From Spirochaetales bacterium (lineage in GTDB: Bacteria; Spirochaetota; Spirochaetia; Sphaerochaetales; Sphaerochaetaceae): a DNA stretch of 7,467 bases. The translations under genes were made by a program, and so were the position numbers. Numbering within the stretch: position 1 is the first letter of the stretch; each line of letters opens with the position of its first letter. The notes below the pieces were generated by a model, which worked only from the letters and a program-made list of their open reading frames with translations, had not been told where the DNA came from and did no database searches. Below, piece after piece: positions 1 to 6,534 of the stretch. The stretch spans positions 1 to 7,467 of the forward strand of contig JAGCUM010000047.1 of NCBI GenBank assembly GCA_017962865.1, given 5' to 3'.

Positions 1-570
1 AAGGGGAGGAATATCTTTGAAGTCAACCTCAGGTCCCTGAAGAAGGAGCTCGAGGCATTCGACGGAGTATCTGAAGTCAGCATAAGACGTTATTATCCTG
101 ACAAACTCATCATAAAGATCACATACAGTGAAGTTGCCCTCAAGTGCTACAGTATTTCCGACAACAGGGAGGTCAGTTATTTCTTCTCCCATGACGGAAT
201 CCTGGAGCAGGTAGGCCAGCAGACCTGGGATGCCTTCGACAAGCCGGCAGTCGTGGAACTGAATCCTGCTTATGCCCAGATGGTTGTCAAATGGGGTGCG
301 GACGAGGGCTTCTCTTCAATGCTGAAGTTGGCTGAACAATTGAGCGGCAACAACTTGATAACTAATATAAAATACGATAATAATAATGGTAACGAATTCG
401 GAAGACTCGTTATCGATCTGTCATCATTGAACTCCACGCTCTATGTTCGTGAGCTTGTGAGTGCCCAGCGTCTTTCAGAGGCGCTCGATCTCATCAGTAG
501 CCAGTTTTCCGCAGGTGGTGCGAATGTCATCTATGACCTCTACGCAAACACACTTGTCAAAAGGACTTAG
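1..570 (+). CDS. ftsQ: Cell division protein FtsQ/DivIB, C-terminal part (5' end outside window)
   Basis: The frame is open from base 1 to a TAG at 568-570, giving 189 residues; the ATG at 253 is internal, not the start. The first ~45 residues read as the end of a POTRA domain: NIFEVNL, then LKKELEAFDGVSEVSIRR and a YPDKLIIKI strand, the usual FtsQ pattern of a helix followed by 'V..a.V.r.yP..l.I.i'. The rest fits the extracytoplasmic beta domain that in FtsQ family members contacts FtsB/FtsL. The cytoplasmic tail and the single membrane helix expected at the N-terminus lie upstream of the window. FtsQ links early ring components to the late septal peptidoglycan machinery. It lies directly upstream of ftsA, the classical ftsQ-ftsA-ftsZ order, which supports a call that sequence similarity alone would leave weak. 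A run of Asn codons near residues 118-132 makes an AT-rich patch. Confidence 0.8.
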   Translation, partial: KGRNIFEVNLRSLKKELEAFDGVSEVSIRRYYPDKLIIKITYSEVALKCYSISDNREVSYFFSHDGILEQVGQQTWDAFDKPAVVELNPAYAQMVVKWGADEGFSSMLKLAEQLSGNNLITNIKYDNNNGNEFGRLVIDLSSLNSTLYVRELVSAQRLSEALDLISSQFSAGGANVIYDLYANTLVKRT

Positions 571-574
571 GGGG
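569..574 (+). promoter_or_regulatory. Shine-Dalgarno of ftsA overlapping the ftsQ stop codon
   Basis: AGGGGG at 569-574 begins inside the TAG stop of ftsQ and sits 5 nt before the ftsA ATG at 580. Ribosomes ending ftsQ translation would cover this site, so ftsA initiation is probably coupled to ftsQ translation (inference). Confidence 0.6.
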
Positions 575-579
575 CAACC

Positions 580-1821
580 ATGGCTTCTGAGAAGATAATG
601 ATGGGATTGGATATCGGCTCATCCTGGGTGAGAGCCGTAGTCGGGTCTCTCTCAAAAGACGGCCAGCTCATGGTGGACAGCATCTGCGAGCGACCCAGCG
701 AGGGAGTAAGGTCCGGAGTTATTGTCAACGTCGAACAGACACTCAAGACAATCTCATCTGTCATACAGGAGGCTGAGCTCCAGGCCGGAGCAGAGGTCCA
801 GAGCGTCATCACCGGTGTCGGCGGCGGTTCCGTCGGCGGTACCCAGTCCCAGGGCGTTGTCGGAATCAATACCAAGGACCTCGAGATTTCTTCCAATGAC
901 ATCTATCACTCCCTTGAAGTCGCCAGGGCTTTCGAGCTTCCGGTAGACAGGGAGATTCTCCATACACTCGTCCAGGACTTCCTGGTGGACGGCAAGAGCG
1001 GAATCAAGGATCCCGCGAACATGACGGGCCACAGGCTCGAGAGCAAGGTCCTCATCGTCACCGGTTCATCCAGCAACTGCTCCAACACCAGAAAGACCCT
1101 CCAGAGGGCAGGAATCAGCTCCTCGCGCCTTGTATTGGCTTCACTTGCCGATGCCGAGGTAGTTCTCTCGGCCGACGAGAAGGAGATGGGTACCATCCTT
1201 ATCAATCTGGGCGGTTCAACTGCTAACATGATCGTCTACCAGAACGGCTCTACCTACTATGTGGGAGGAGTAGATCTGGGTTCAAGCAACGTTACCAATG
1301 ACATAGCCTATATGCTCAACAAACCGAAGATGGTTGCAGAGCAGGTGAAGGTCGAGAGCGGAAGCTGCTACATCCCCAATGTCCAGGCTGACGAGAAGAT
1401 CATCATTCCGCAGGTCGGAGGTCTTCCGGCCATCCAGATGCCCAAGAGCGAGCTCTGCAAGATCATCGAGCCCAGAATGGCCGAGATATTCTCCCTTCTG
1501 AAGAAGGATCTCGATTCCAAGCTTCCGCCCAGCACATACGGCGGCGGAGTTGTTCTCGTCGGAGGAGGATCGCTGCTCTCCGGAGTAACGGATCTTGCTT
1601 CCGAGATATTCAGGATGCAGGCCAGAATCGGTTTCCCGGAGGCTCTTCCGGGACTGGACAGGTCCTACATCAACCCGAAGTACACAACGGTTCTTGGTCT
1701 GCTGAAGACAGAGGCCAAGAAGGCAGGTTCTTCCTCAGGCAACAGGGGAAAGGACAAGAGGTCTGCAAAGTCGGAGGGCTTCTTCAGGAAGATCTCGGGC
1801 TTCTTCAAGACAATTATCTGA
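580..1821 (+). CDS. ftsA: Cell division protein FtsA, actin-like membrane anchor of FtsZ
   Basis: 413 residues, a normal length for FtsA. In the family this actin-fold ATPase polymerises under the membrane, binds the FtsZ tail and tethers the Z ring. Visible parts: phosphate-1 loop GLDIGSSWVRAVVG at residues 9-22; the FtsA-specific 1C (SHS2) region about residues 85-165; phosphate-2 region TILINLGGSTAN at 205-216; adenosine-binding motif VVLVGGGSLLSG at 324-335; then a Lys/Ser-rich linker (~378-398) and a terminal amphipathic helix GFFRKISGFFKTII (400-413), the membrane-targeting sequence. The phosphate-2 loop is odd: the usual D-[IL]-G-G-G-T-x-D reads N209-L-G-G-S-T-A-N216, so both acidic positions are Asn. 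ATP binding or turnover may be altered (inference). The ATG at 580 has a strong Shine-Dalgarno and gives the expected N-terminus. It stops 35 bp before ftsZ. Confidence 0.95.
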   Translation: MASEKIMMGLDIGSSWVRAVVGSLSKDGQLMVDSICERPSEGVRSGVIVNVEQTLKTISSVIQEAELQAGAEVQSVITGVGGGSVGGTQSQGVVGINTKDLEISSNDIYHSLEVARAFELPVDREILHTLVQDFLVDGKSGIKDPANMTGHRLESKVLIVTGSSSNCSNTRKTLQRAGISSSRLVLASLADAEVVLSADEKEMGTILINLGGSTANMIVYQNGSTYYVGGVDLGSSNVTNDIAYMLNKPKMVAEQVKVESGSCYIPNVQADEKIIIPQVGGLPAIQMPKSELCKIIEPRMAEIFSLLKKDLDSKLPPSTYGGGVVLVGGGSLLSGVTDLASEIFRMQARIGFPEALPGLDRSYINPKYTTVLGLLKTEAKKAGSSSGNRGKDKRSAKSEGFFRKISGFFKTII

Positions 1822-1856
1822 CAACGGTATTTACACAGGTTTAAAAGAGGAAAGAT

Positions 1857-3104
1857 ATGGATTTCGGAATTATCGAGGATTTGCTTCATGATGAACAGAC
1901 TCCACCTACCGACATCAAGGTCATCGGTGTCGGCGGCGGTGGTGGAAATGCCATAAACAGAATGATCGAGAGCGGCCTCAAGAAGGTCACTTTCGTTGCA
2001 CTGAACACTGATGTTCAGGCTCTGCAGCGTTCAAACGCCCAGATGCGTATTCCTATCGGAAAGGAGCTTACCGGCGGCCTCGGAGCCGGCGGAATCCCCG
2101 AGATGGGTCAGAAGGCAGCAGAGGAGAGCAAGGATGAGATCCGTGATATCCTCGAAGGCACCGATATGGTGTTCATCACTGCCGGAATGGGCGGCGGAAC
2201 CGGTACCGGAGCCGCTCCCGTCGTTGCGGAAATCGCAAAGGGCATGAATATCCTCACCGTTGCCGTTGTTACCACTCCGTTTGCATTCGAGGGCCGCAAG
2301 AAGCTCCAGTTCGCAAACGAGGGAATCGACAGGCTCCGCAAGAATGTCGATACCCTTATTCTCATTCCGAACCAGTATCTTCTCAAGGTCGCCGAGAACA
2401 ACACTCCGATCAAGCAGGCCTTCCTCATGGCAGACGATGTCCTGAGACAGGGTGTTCAGGGTATTTCCGAACTGATCACCGAGCCCGGTGAAATCAATAT
2501 CGACTTCGCTGATGTCAGAACGGTCATGAAGGGCAAGGGCGATGCAATCATGGGTATCGGCCTCGGAGAGGGTGCCAACCGCGCCGTGGATGCCGCAAGA
2601 CAGGCTATCAGCAATCCGCTGCTTGAGAATGCCAAGATCGATGGTGCGAAGAGTGTTCTCGTCAACCTCACCGCAAGCGACGGTCTTACACTGCAGGAGT
2701 ACCAGGATGTCGTCGAGATGATTACCGAGAACTGCGACCAGGATGCTCTGATCATTGCAGGTCAGGCCTACAACCCGGACCTCGGAGACAAGGTCAAGGT
2801 CACTGTCGTCGCTACAGGATTCGAGCGTGAGAGCGTTACGGTCGATATGCCGCAGTTCGAGAAGAAGCAGCCCAGATTCGACCAGTTCATCAACAACCAG
2901 AACGCCAACAATGCCGCACAGGCAGCCCAGAGCGCTCCGAGAGAGCAGCAGCCCCAGAAGAAGCCCGATGAGGTCATCTCCATCAACAGATGGCAGGACC
3001 TTCAGACCCAGCTGGGACGCAGACAGGCTCCCAACGGCAATCCGACCGACTATTCCATCCCTTCGATTCTCCGCTATCAGAGAAACGATGAGGAGAACAA
3101 GTGA
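1857..3104 (+). CDS. ftsZ: Cell division GTPase FtsZ
   Basis: 415 residues. FtsZ is the tubulin homologue that forms the cytokinetic Z ring in the cytoplasm. Visible: the N-terminal nucleotide loop [12 protein letters not shown] (25-36); T3 region LNTDVQAL (49-56); tubulin signature GGGTGTG (112-118) in [12 protein letters not shown]; the PFAFEGRKK segment (141-149); and the T7 synergy loop [11 protein letters not shown] (214-224), where D216 and D219 match the catalytic acidic residues that complete the GTPase site of the neighbouring subunit. After the core (to ~330) comes a Gln/Asn/Ala-rich flexible linker (~334-395), then the conserved tail [12 protein letters not shown] (398-409), which binds FtsA. 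The start is set by AGAGG at 1846-1850, 6 nt before the ATG. Codon use is strongly biased toward C- and G-ending codons, as expected for a highly expressed gene. All key residues are intact. The stop overlaps the start of the next gene. Confidence 0.98.
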   Translation: MDFGIIEDLLHDEQTPPTDIKVIGVGGGGGNAINRMIESGLKKVTFVALNTDVQALQRSNAQMRIPIGKELTGGLGAGGIPEMGQKAAEESKDEIRDILEGTDMVFITAGMGGGTGTGAAPVVAEIAKGMNILTVAVVTTPFAFEGRKKLQFANEGIDRLRKNVDTLILIPNQYLLKVAENNTPIKQAFLMADDVLRQGVQGISELITEPGEINIDFADVRTVMKGKGDAIMGIGLGEGANRAVDAARQAISNPLLENAKIDGAKSVLVNLTASDGLTLQEYQDVVEMITENCDQDALIIAGQAYNPDLGDKVKVTVVATGFERESVTVDMPQFEKKQPRFDQFINNQNANNAAQAAQSAPREQQPQKKPDEVISINRWQDLQTQLGRRQAPNGNPTDYSIPSILRYQRNDEENK

Positions 3105-3991
3105 TTCTCGAGGACTTTTCACAGAGCCTCCTAATAGAGAAGCATGCATCGAAGGCTACACGGCAAGTGTATGAGCACGAGATTGCATGCTTTCTCTCTT
3201 ATATCGAGGATAATTCTCTTGATTACAGTACGATAACTACAATCCAGCTCAAGGATTATCTCCTCTGGAGAGCAAACGGGGGAGACTCCGGAGAAAAGCT
3301 TTCCCCGAGGACCATGTCCAGGGTGATAACTGCACTGAAGGCTTTCTTCTCATACCTTCAGAACGAGCGCATCAGAAACGATGATCCTACTGAGCTGTTG
3401 CCCAGGAACAAGACTCCCAAGCGTCTTCCCCAGACCATCGATACCGATGCGGTAAGCCGTATCCTCGATGTAATCGACACCACCAGCGACATAGGTTTCA
3501 GGGACCGTACTATGCTGGAGCTGATCTACTCATGCGGACTCAGGGTAAGCGAGTGCGCCAATCTGAGGGTCGGAAGGTACTACAGCCTCGAGCGTCGCCT
3601 TGTGGTATTGGGCAAGGGCAGCAAGGAGAGGATGATTCCGGTAGGGGATGTTGCTGCAAGTTATCTTGAGACCTACATCAACAGTGTCCGTCCTCGTCTT
3701 CTGGGAAAGACCCGAAGCCAGATCATGTTCATCAGCCAGCAGCAGAAACCGATTACCAGGGAGGAAATCTGGTATCGTCTTAAGAAGTATGCCGCCCTTG
3801 CCGGAGTCGATTCCAAGGTCCATACCTTGAGGCACAGCTTTGCAACCCATCTGCTTCAGAACGGAGCTGATTTGCGCTCGGTCCAGGAGCTTCTGGGACA
3901 CAGCGATATCCGTACTACTGAAATCTATACCCATGTGGATACGGACGATATTTTCAGGGCATTCGAAAAAGCTCATCCTGAAGACAATTAA
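3101..3991 (+). CDS. xerC: Tyrosine site-specific recombinase, XerC-like
   Basis: 296 residues, the standard Xer length. Residues ~1-100 form the SAM-like core-binding DNA clamp ([36 protein letters not shown]). Residues ~110-296 form the catalytic domain with the full set: R148 (CGLRVSEC), K172 (GKGSKER), H241 and R244 ([12 protein letters not shown]), H267 (LLGHSDI) and nucleophile Y276 (TTEIYTHV). GKGSKER and VQELLGH resemble E. coli XerC more than XerD; the assignment within the pair is tentative. Xer proteins resolve chromosome dimers at dif, activated at the septum by FtsK. It starts with GTG in a GTGA overlap with the ftsZ stop, with AGGAG at 3091-3095, 5 nt upstream, so translation is probably coupled to ftsZ. 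It is the last gene before the terminator. An integron or phage integrase is unlikely given the length and the operon context. Confidence 0.88.
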   Translation: MILEDFSQSLLIEKHASKATRQVYEHEIACFLSYIEDNSLDYSTITTIQLKDYLLWRANGGDSGEKLSPRTMSRVITALKAFFSYLQNERIRNDDPTELLPRNKTPKRLPQTIDTDAVSRILDVIDTTSDIGFRDRTMLELIYSCGLRVSECANLRVGRYYSLERRLVVLGKGSKERMIPVGDVAASYLETYINSVRPRLLGKTRSQIMFISQQQKPITREEIWYRLKKYAALAGVDSKVHTLRHSFATHLLQNGADLRSVQELLGHSDIRTTEIYTHVDTDDIFRAFEKAHPEDN

Positions 3992-4033
3992 CTTATTTTA
4001 TTGACACGAAATAAAAATTGAAAAAAGTTCATG

Positions 4034-4070
4034 AAACTGTCGTTTTTCTTTAATGAAAACGACAGTTTTT
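4034..4070 (+). terminator. Rho-independent terminator after the fts-xerC unit
   Basis: A perfect 13-bp inverted repeat has left arm AAACTGTCGTTTT (4034-4046), a 9-nt loop (4047-4055) and right arm AAAACGACAGTTT (4056-4068), running into a TTTTT tract (4066-4070). A G-U pair (4033/4069) could extend the stem. The left arm is preceded by an A-rich stretch (about 4009-4026), which gives a T-rich tail on the minus strand, so it could also act in reverse; no converging gene exists within the window. The rest of the 3992-4099 gap is AT-rich. A TTGACA at 4001-4006 has no matching -10 box. Confidence 0.82.
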
Positions 4071-4084
4071 CCGTTATATGAGGC

Positions 4085-4091
4085 AGGAGGG
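4085..4091 (+). promoter_or_regulatory. Shine-Dalgarno that sets the dprA-like start at ATG 4100
   Basis: AGGAGGG at 4085-4091 is the strongest ribosome site in the window. It is 8 nt from the ATG at 4100, an ideal spacing, but it runs directly into the in-frame GTG at 4091, which a ribosome bound here could not use. The longer version starting at GTG 4091 is therefore unlikely. Confidence 0.75.
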
Positions 4092-4099
4092 TGAAAACC

Positions 4100-5053
4100 A
4101 TGGACTTTGATTGCATTGAGATGGAAAGAAGGCTGGCCATAGGTTTCAACGAATACCTGTCGCCGGAAAGCAGGCACAGACTGGTGCTGTCCGAAGCTTC
4201 TCTAGAGGAGATATCGAGCAAAGACAGCAGATTCCGTCTGTACCTTCGAGAGACGAGGGATGTGATTCATTGGCTTTCAAAAAGCCAGAATCACAGCATC
4301 ATCTGGTACGGAGATGCGGATTATCCGTCATTCAATCCGATTCGGACACATCTTCCGTACATGTTGCTCTGCGACGGTCAAAGGCCTGATTGCCTGAAAC
4401 GTACGGCTGCCGTCGTTGGAACAAGGCATGCCACCTATGGGGGCATACAGCAGGCCTACAGGTTCGGTCTGGAAGCGGTGGGAAACGGCATGAATCTGAT
4501 TTCTGGGTTTGCTGAGGGTATCGACCAGGCTGCCATGAGAGGGGCTGTGGACGGGCAGGGGCCATGCATAGGGGTTCTGGCCTGCGGACACGATGAGGAA
4601 TATCCGTGTCTTACCTTCGAGCTTCGCAAGCGAATCACAGACAGCGGTGGCTGTGTCCTGAGCCGGTTTGCGCCCCATGCGGTGGCCTACAAGAGCAATT
4701 TCCTATCCAGAAACCTGATTATCGCTGCATATTCCACCTTCGTCGTTGCTGTACAGGCACCGGACAGAAGCGGAACGCTGAACACCTGCGACTACTGCGT
4801 CCAGATGGGCAAGGAGATATACGTGGGAAGCGAAGGTGTGGGGGACAGGTTCGTGCAGGCAGGAACGACGCAGCTGTTCAATGACGGGTCTGCTGTCCTG
4901 ACATCGTTGGCATCCAGGGATATATCCGGGAAGGAAAGCCTGCTTCAGGTCGTGGAATGCGATGAAGCAGGGCTTCTGGACGGGTATTCCGAGTCGGCGA
5001 AAAGATTCGGTGACAGGTGTTATCTGATGAAGAAGGAGATTGGCTCTGCATAG
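4100..5053 (+). CDS. dprA: DprA/Smf-family protein (DNA-processing protein A), divergent
   Basis: 317 residues from ATG 4100. DprA proteins bind incoming or damaged single-stranded DNA through a Rossmann-like fold and load RecA. The fold is recognisable: AVVGTRHATYGG (104-115), SGFAEGIDQAAMRGAV (135-150), GVLACGHDEEYP (158-169), FLSRNLIIAAYSTFVVAVQA (201-220), SGTLNTCDYC (224-233), and a trailing FVQAGTTQLFNDGSAVL (251-267). Several positions normally conserved are changed: SGLARGID has Glu at 139 in place of Arg, the His of 'AH.gAL' is Met146, F[PL].RNR reads FLSRNL (Leu206), and 'SE.P' reads SRFAP. The ~50 residues after the fold are too few for the C-terminal winged helix found in some homologues. 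Residues 1-95 are a poorly conserved helical region. It has its own ribosome site after a terminator. Competence is not implied; many non-transformable bacteria keep this gene. Confidence 0.85.
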   Translation: MDFDCIEMERRLAIGFNEYLSPESRHRLVLSEASLEEISSKDSRFRLYLRETRDVIHWLSKSQNHSIIWYGDADYPSFNPIRTHLPYMLLCDGQRPDCLKRTAAVVGTRHATYGGIQQAYRFGLEAVGNGMNLISGFAEGIDQAAMRGAVDGQGPCIGVLACGHDEEYPCLTFELRKRITDSGGCVLSRFAPHAVAYKSNFLSRNLIIAAYSTFVVAVQAPDRSGTLNTCDYCVQMGKEIYVGSEGVGDRFVQAGTTQLFNDGSAVLTSLASRDISGKESLLQVVECDEAGLLDGYSESAKRFGDRCYLMKKEIGSA

Positions 5054-5068
5054 GAAAATGGATATAAT
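5040..5068 (+). promoter_or_regulatory. Sigma70-type promoter for xerD-hslV-hslU
   Basis: TTGGCT (5040-5045, 4 of 6 matches to TTGACA) is followed by a 17-bp spacer and a perfect TATAAT (5063-5068). It straddles the dprA-like stop codon. The expected +1, about 7 nt after the -10, falls on or next to the GTG start at 5075. This would give xerD, hslV and hslU their own transcription. No transcription data support it. Confidence 0.55.
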
Positions 5069-5074
5069 GTTGAT

Positions 5075-6001
5075 GTGCCTGACAACGACAGACTGATACA
5101 GAACAGGGTATACATCGACGGTTTCCTTTCCTACCTCAGGGATGTCCGCGGATATTCCGAAAAGACCGTGATTTCATACGGTCATGATCTTATGCGCCTT
5201 GATACCTTCCTCAGTTCCCACGATCTGGCAGTGGAGGAGATGGCCTTCGAGGATGCCCGCGAGTTCACCTCCGAACTCTATGACCAGGAACTCAGCCATG
5301 CCACCATCAACAGGATCCTCAGTGCAAACAGGAGCTTCTTCCACAGCCTGCTGGAGAACGGTGTAGTGACTTCAGACCCGTTCAAGAGGGTATCCGGGGC
5401 GAAGAACACCCGGAAGATCCCTACCGTGCTGGCACCGGAGGAGATAGAGCTTATTCTCGGTTGTCCGACCGAAGACTACACATCGCTGATGGAAGTTACC
5501 ATGTTCCATCTGTTCTACAGCACAGGGTGCCGACTCAGCGAGATAATGGACATGAAGATTTCAGATATCGACTTCAAGACCCGTCGTGTAAGCGTGATAG
5601 GAAAGGGGAACAAGCAACGCTTCGTGTTCCTGACCAAGCGTGCGCTTGCAATGCTGGAGACCTACCTGCCGCAGAGGGCAGAGGTTCTGGCAAGGACCCG
5701 GCAGAAGGATAACGGAATCGTTCTGATAAATAACAAGGGTAAACAGTTGCCGCTTTCGACTGTTCACAGTATTTTTGACAAGTACAGGTTGAAGCTGGGG
5801 CTGACCAAGAAGTTCACGCCCCACGTTTTCCGGCATTCGTTTGCGACGAATCTGATGGACAATGATACGGATATCAGGGTAGTGCAGGTCCTTCTGGGGC
5901 ATGAAAGCATCGGGACCACGCAGATCTATACCCACGTGACCGGGAAGCGGCTTGAAGACGTGTACAGAAAAAGCCATCCGCATGGGAGGAAGGAAGAATG
6001 A
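5075..6001 (+). CDS. xerD: Tyrosine site-specific recombinase, XerD-like (CodV position)
   Basis: 308 residues. The N-terminal core-binding clamp (~10-100: [20 protein letters not shown], then [17 protein letters not shown]) is followed by a catalytic domain with R153 (TGCRLSEI), K177 (GKGNKQR), H250 and R253 ([12 protein letters not shown]), H276 (LLGHESI) and nucleophile Y285 (TTQIYTHV); all are present. GKGNK and VQVLLGH lean towards XerD, but its place just before hslV matches codV (xerC) before clpQ-clpY in Bacillus, so the C/D label is tentative. It would act with the XerC-like protein at dif. The start is unusual: the only start-type codon between the in-frame TAG (5051-5053) and the conserved N-terminus is GTG 5075; no good Shine-Dalgarno precedes it, and a TATAAT lies just upstream. 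The stop overlaps the hslV ATG by 4 bp. Confidence 0.88.
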   Translation: MPDNDRLIQNRVYIDGFLSYLRDVRGYSEKTVISYGHDLMRLDTFLSSHDLAVEEMAFEDAREFTSELYDQELSHATINRILSANRSFFHSLLENGVVTSDPFKRVSGAKNTRKIPTVLAPEEIELILGCPTEDYTSLMEVTMFHLFYSTGCRLSEIMDMKISDIDFKTRRVSVIGKGNKQRFVFLTKRALAMLETYLPQRAEVLARTRQKDNGIVLINNKGKQLPLSTVHSIFDKYRLKLGLTKKFTPHVFRHSFATNLMDNDTDIRVVQVLLGHESIGTTQIYTHVTGKRLEDVYRKSHPHGRKEE

Positions 6002-6534
6002 GTTTCAGAGGAACCACGATTATCGCGGTCAAGAAAGACCACAAGGTCTGTATCGCAGGTGACGGACAGGTCACTGCCGGCGATACCGTCATGAAGGGCA
6101 ATGCCCGCAAGGTCAGACGTATATATCAGGATAAGATCGTAATCGGATTCGCAGGCGGTACTGCGGATGCCTTCACGCTCTTCGAGCACTTCGAGAAGAA
6201 GCTTGCTGAGGTCAACGGAGACCTTACCAGGGCATCGGTTAACCTTGCCAAGGACTGGAGAACCGACAAGATGCTTCGCAAGCTCGAGGCAATGATGCTT
6301 GCAACCGACGGGAAGAAGATCTTCCTGATTACGGGTACGGGTGATGTTCTCGAGCCCGAGTACGATGCAATCGCCATCGGAAGCGGCGGAAACTATGCCG
6401 TGTCTGCCGCAAGGGCTTATCTCGAGTGTGCCAAGAATCTCACTGCAAAGGAGATCGCCATCAAGTCTCTGGAGATTGCAAGCTCCATCTGCATCTACAC
6501 GGACACCAACTTCACTGCTGAGGAGATCGGCTGA
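5998..6534 (+). CDS. hslV: ATP-dependent protease peptidase subunit HslV (ClpQ)
   Basis: 178 residues, standard for HslV. This N-terminal nucleophile (proteasome beta-like) threonine peptidase forms a double hexamer capped by HslU and degrades unfolded and regulatory proteins in the cytoplasm. The start reads [11 protein letters not shown]: by family logic the pro-peptide MSFRG is removed to expose T6 as the catalytic Thr. Also visible are D22 (GDGQVTAG), K38 (KGNARKVRR, the equivalent of active-site Lys33 in E. coli), the [14 protein letters not shown] block (50-63), [14 protein letters not shown] (85-98) and AIGSGGNYA (126-134). The ATG overlaps the xerD stop (ATGA) and has an AGGAAG site (5990-5995) just upstream. 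The 1-bp overlap with hslU fits equal production of the two subunits. The long match to the E. coli protein leaves no doubt. Confidence 0.97.
   Translation: MSFRGTTIIAVKKDHKVCIAGDGQVTAGDTVMKGNARKVRRIYQDKIVIGFAGGTADAFTLFEHFEKKLAEVNGDLTRASVNLAKDWRTDKMLRKLEAMMLATDGKKIFLITGTGDVLEPEYDAIAIGSGGNYAVSAARAYLECAKNLTAKEIAIKSLEIASSICIYTDTNFTAEEIG
6520..6525 (+). promoter_or_regulatory. Shine-Dalgarno supporting the long hslU start
   Basis: GAGGAG at 6520-6525, inside the end of hslV, lies 8 nt before ATG 6534. It supports that start over the internal Met30 codon and therefore supports the N-terminal extension of HslU. Confidence 0.6.

Noticed and set aside
253..570. A separate small gene starting at ATG 253
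   Set aside because: The frame is open back to base 1 and encodes the POTRA-like part of FtsQ, so the ATG is internal.
2031..3149. A 372-codon open frame on the minus strand, antisense to ftsZ
   Set aside because: Its codons line up exactly opposite the ftsZ codons. Stops there require TTA, CTA or TCA codons in ftsZ, which this biased gene avoids. The product is a Leu/Val/Asp-rich mirror of ftsZ with no recognisable domain, while ftsZ itself is certain.
3101..3991. The xerC-like gene as a phage or integron integrase marking a mobile element
   Set aside because: It has standard Xer length, overlaps ftsZ, and there are no att-like repeats, cargo genes, or integron-specific insert.
4001..4030. 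TTGACA at 4001-4006 as a promoter for the dprA-like gene
   Set aside because: The -35 match is perfect, but the sequence 16-18 bp downstream (AAAAGTTC) is not a -10 box, and the terminator hairpin lies just after it.
4033..4069. The inverted repeat as a dif site for the two Xer recombinases
   Set aside because: A dif site is about 28 bp with two 11-bp arms around a 6-8 bp centre and a conserved TTATGTTAA-like arm. This repeat has 13-bp arms, a 9-nt centre, no such arm, and a T tract typical of a terminator.
4091..4099. GTG 4091 as the dprA start
   Set aside because: The Shine-Dalgarno AGGAGGG runs into this codon, leaving no spacing; ATG 4100 has ideal spacing and the extra three residues match nothing conserved.
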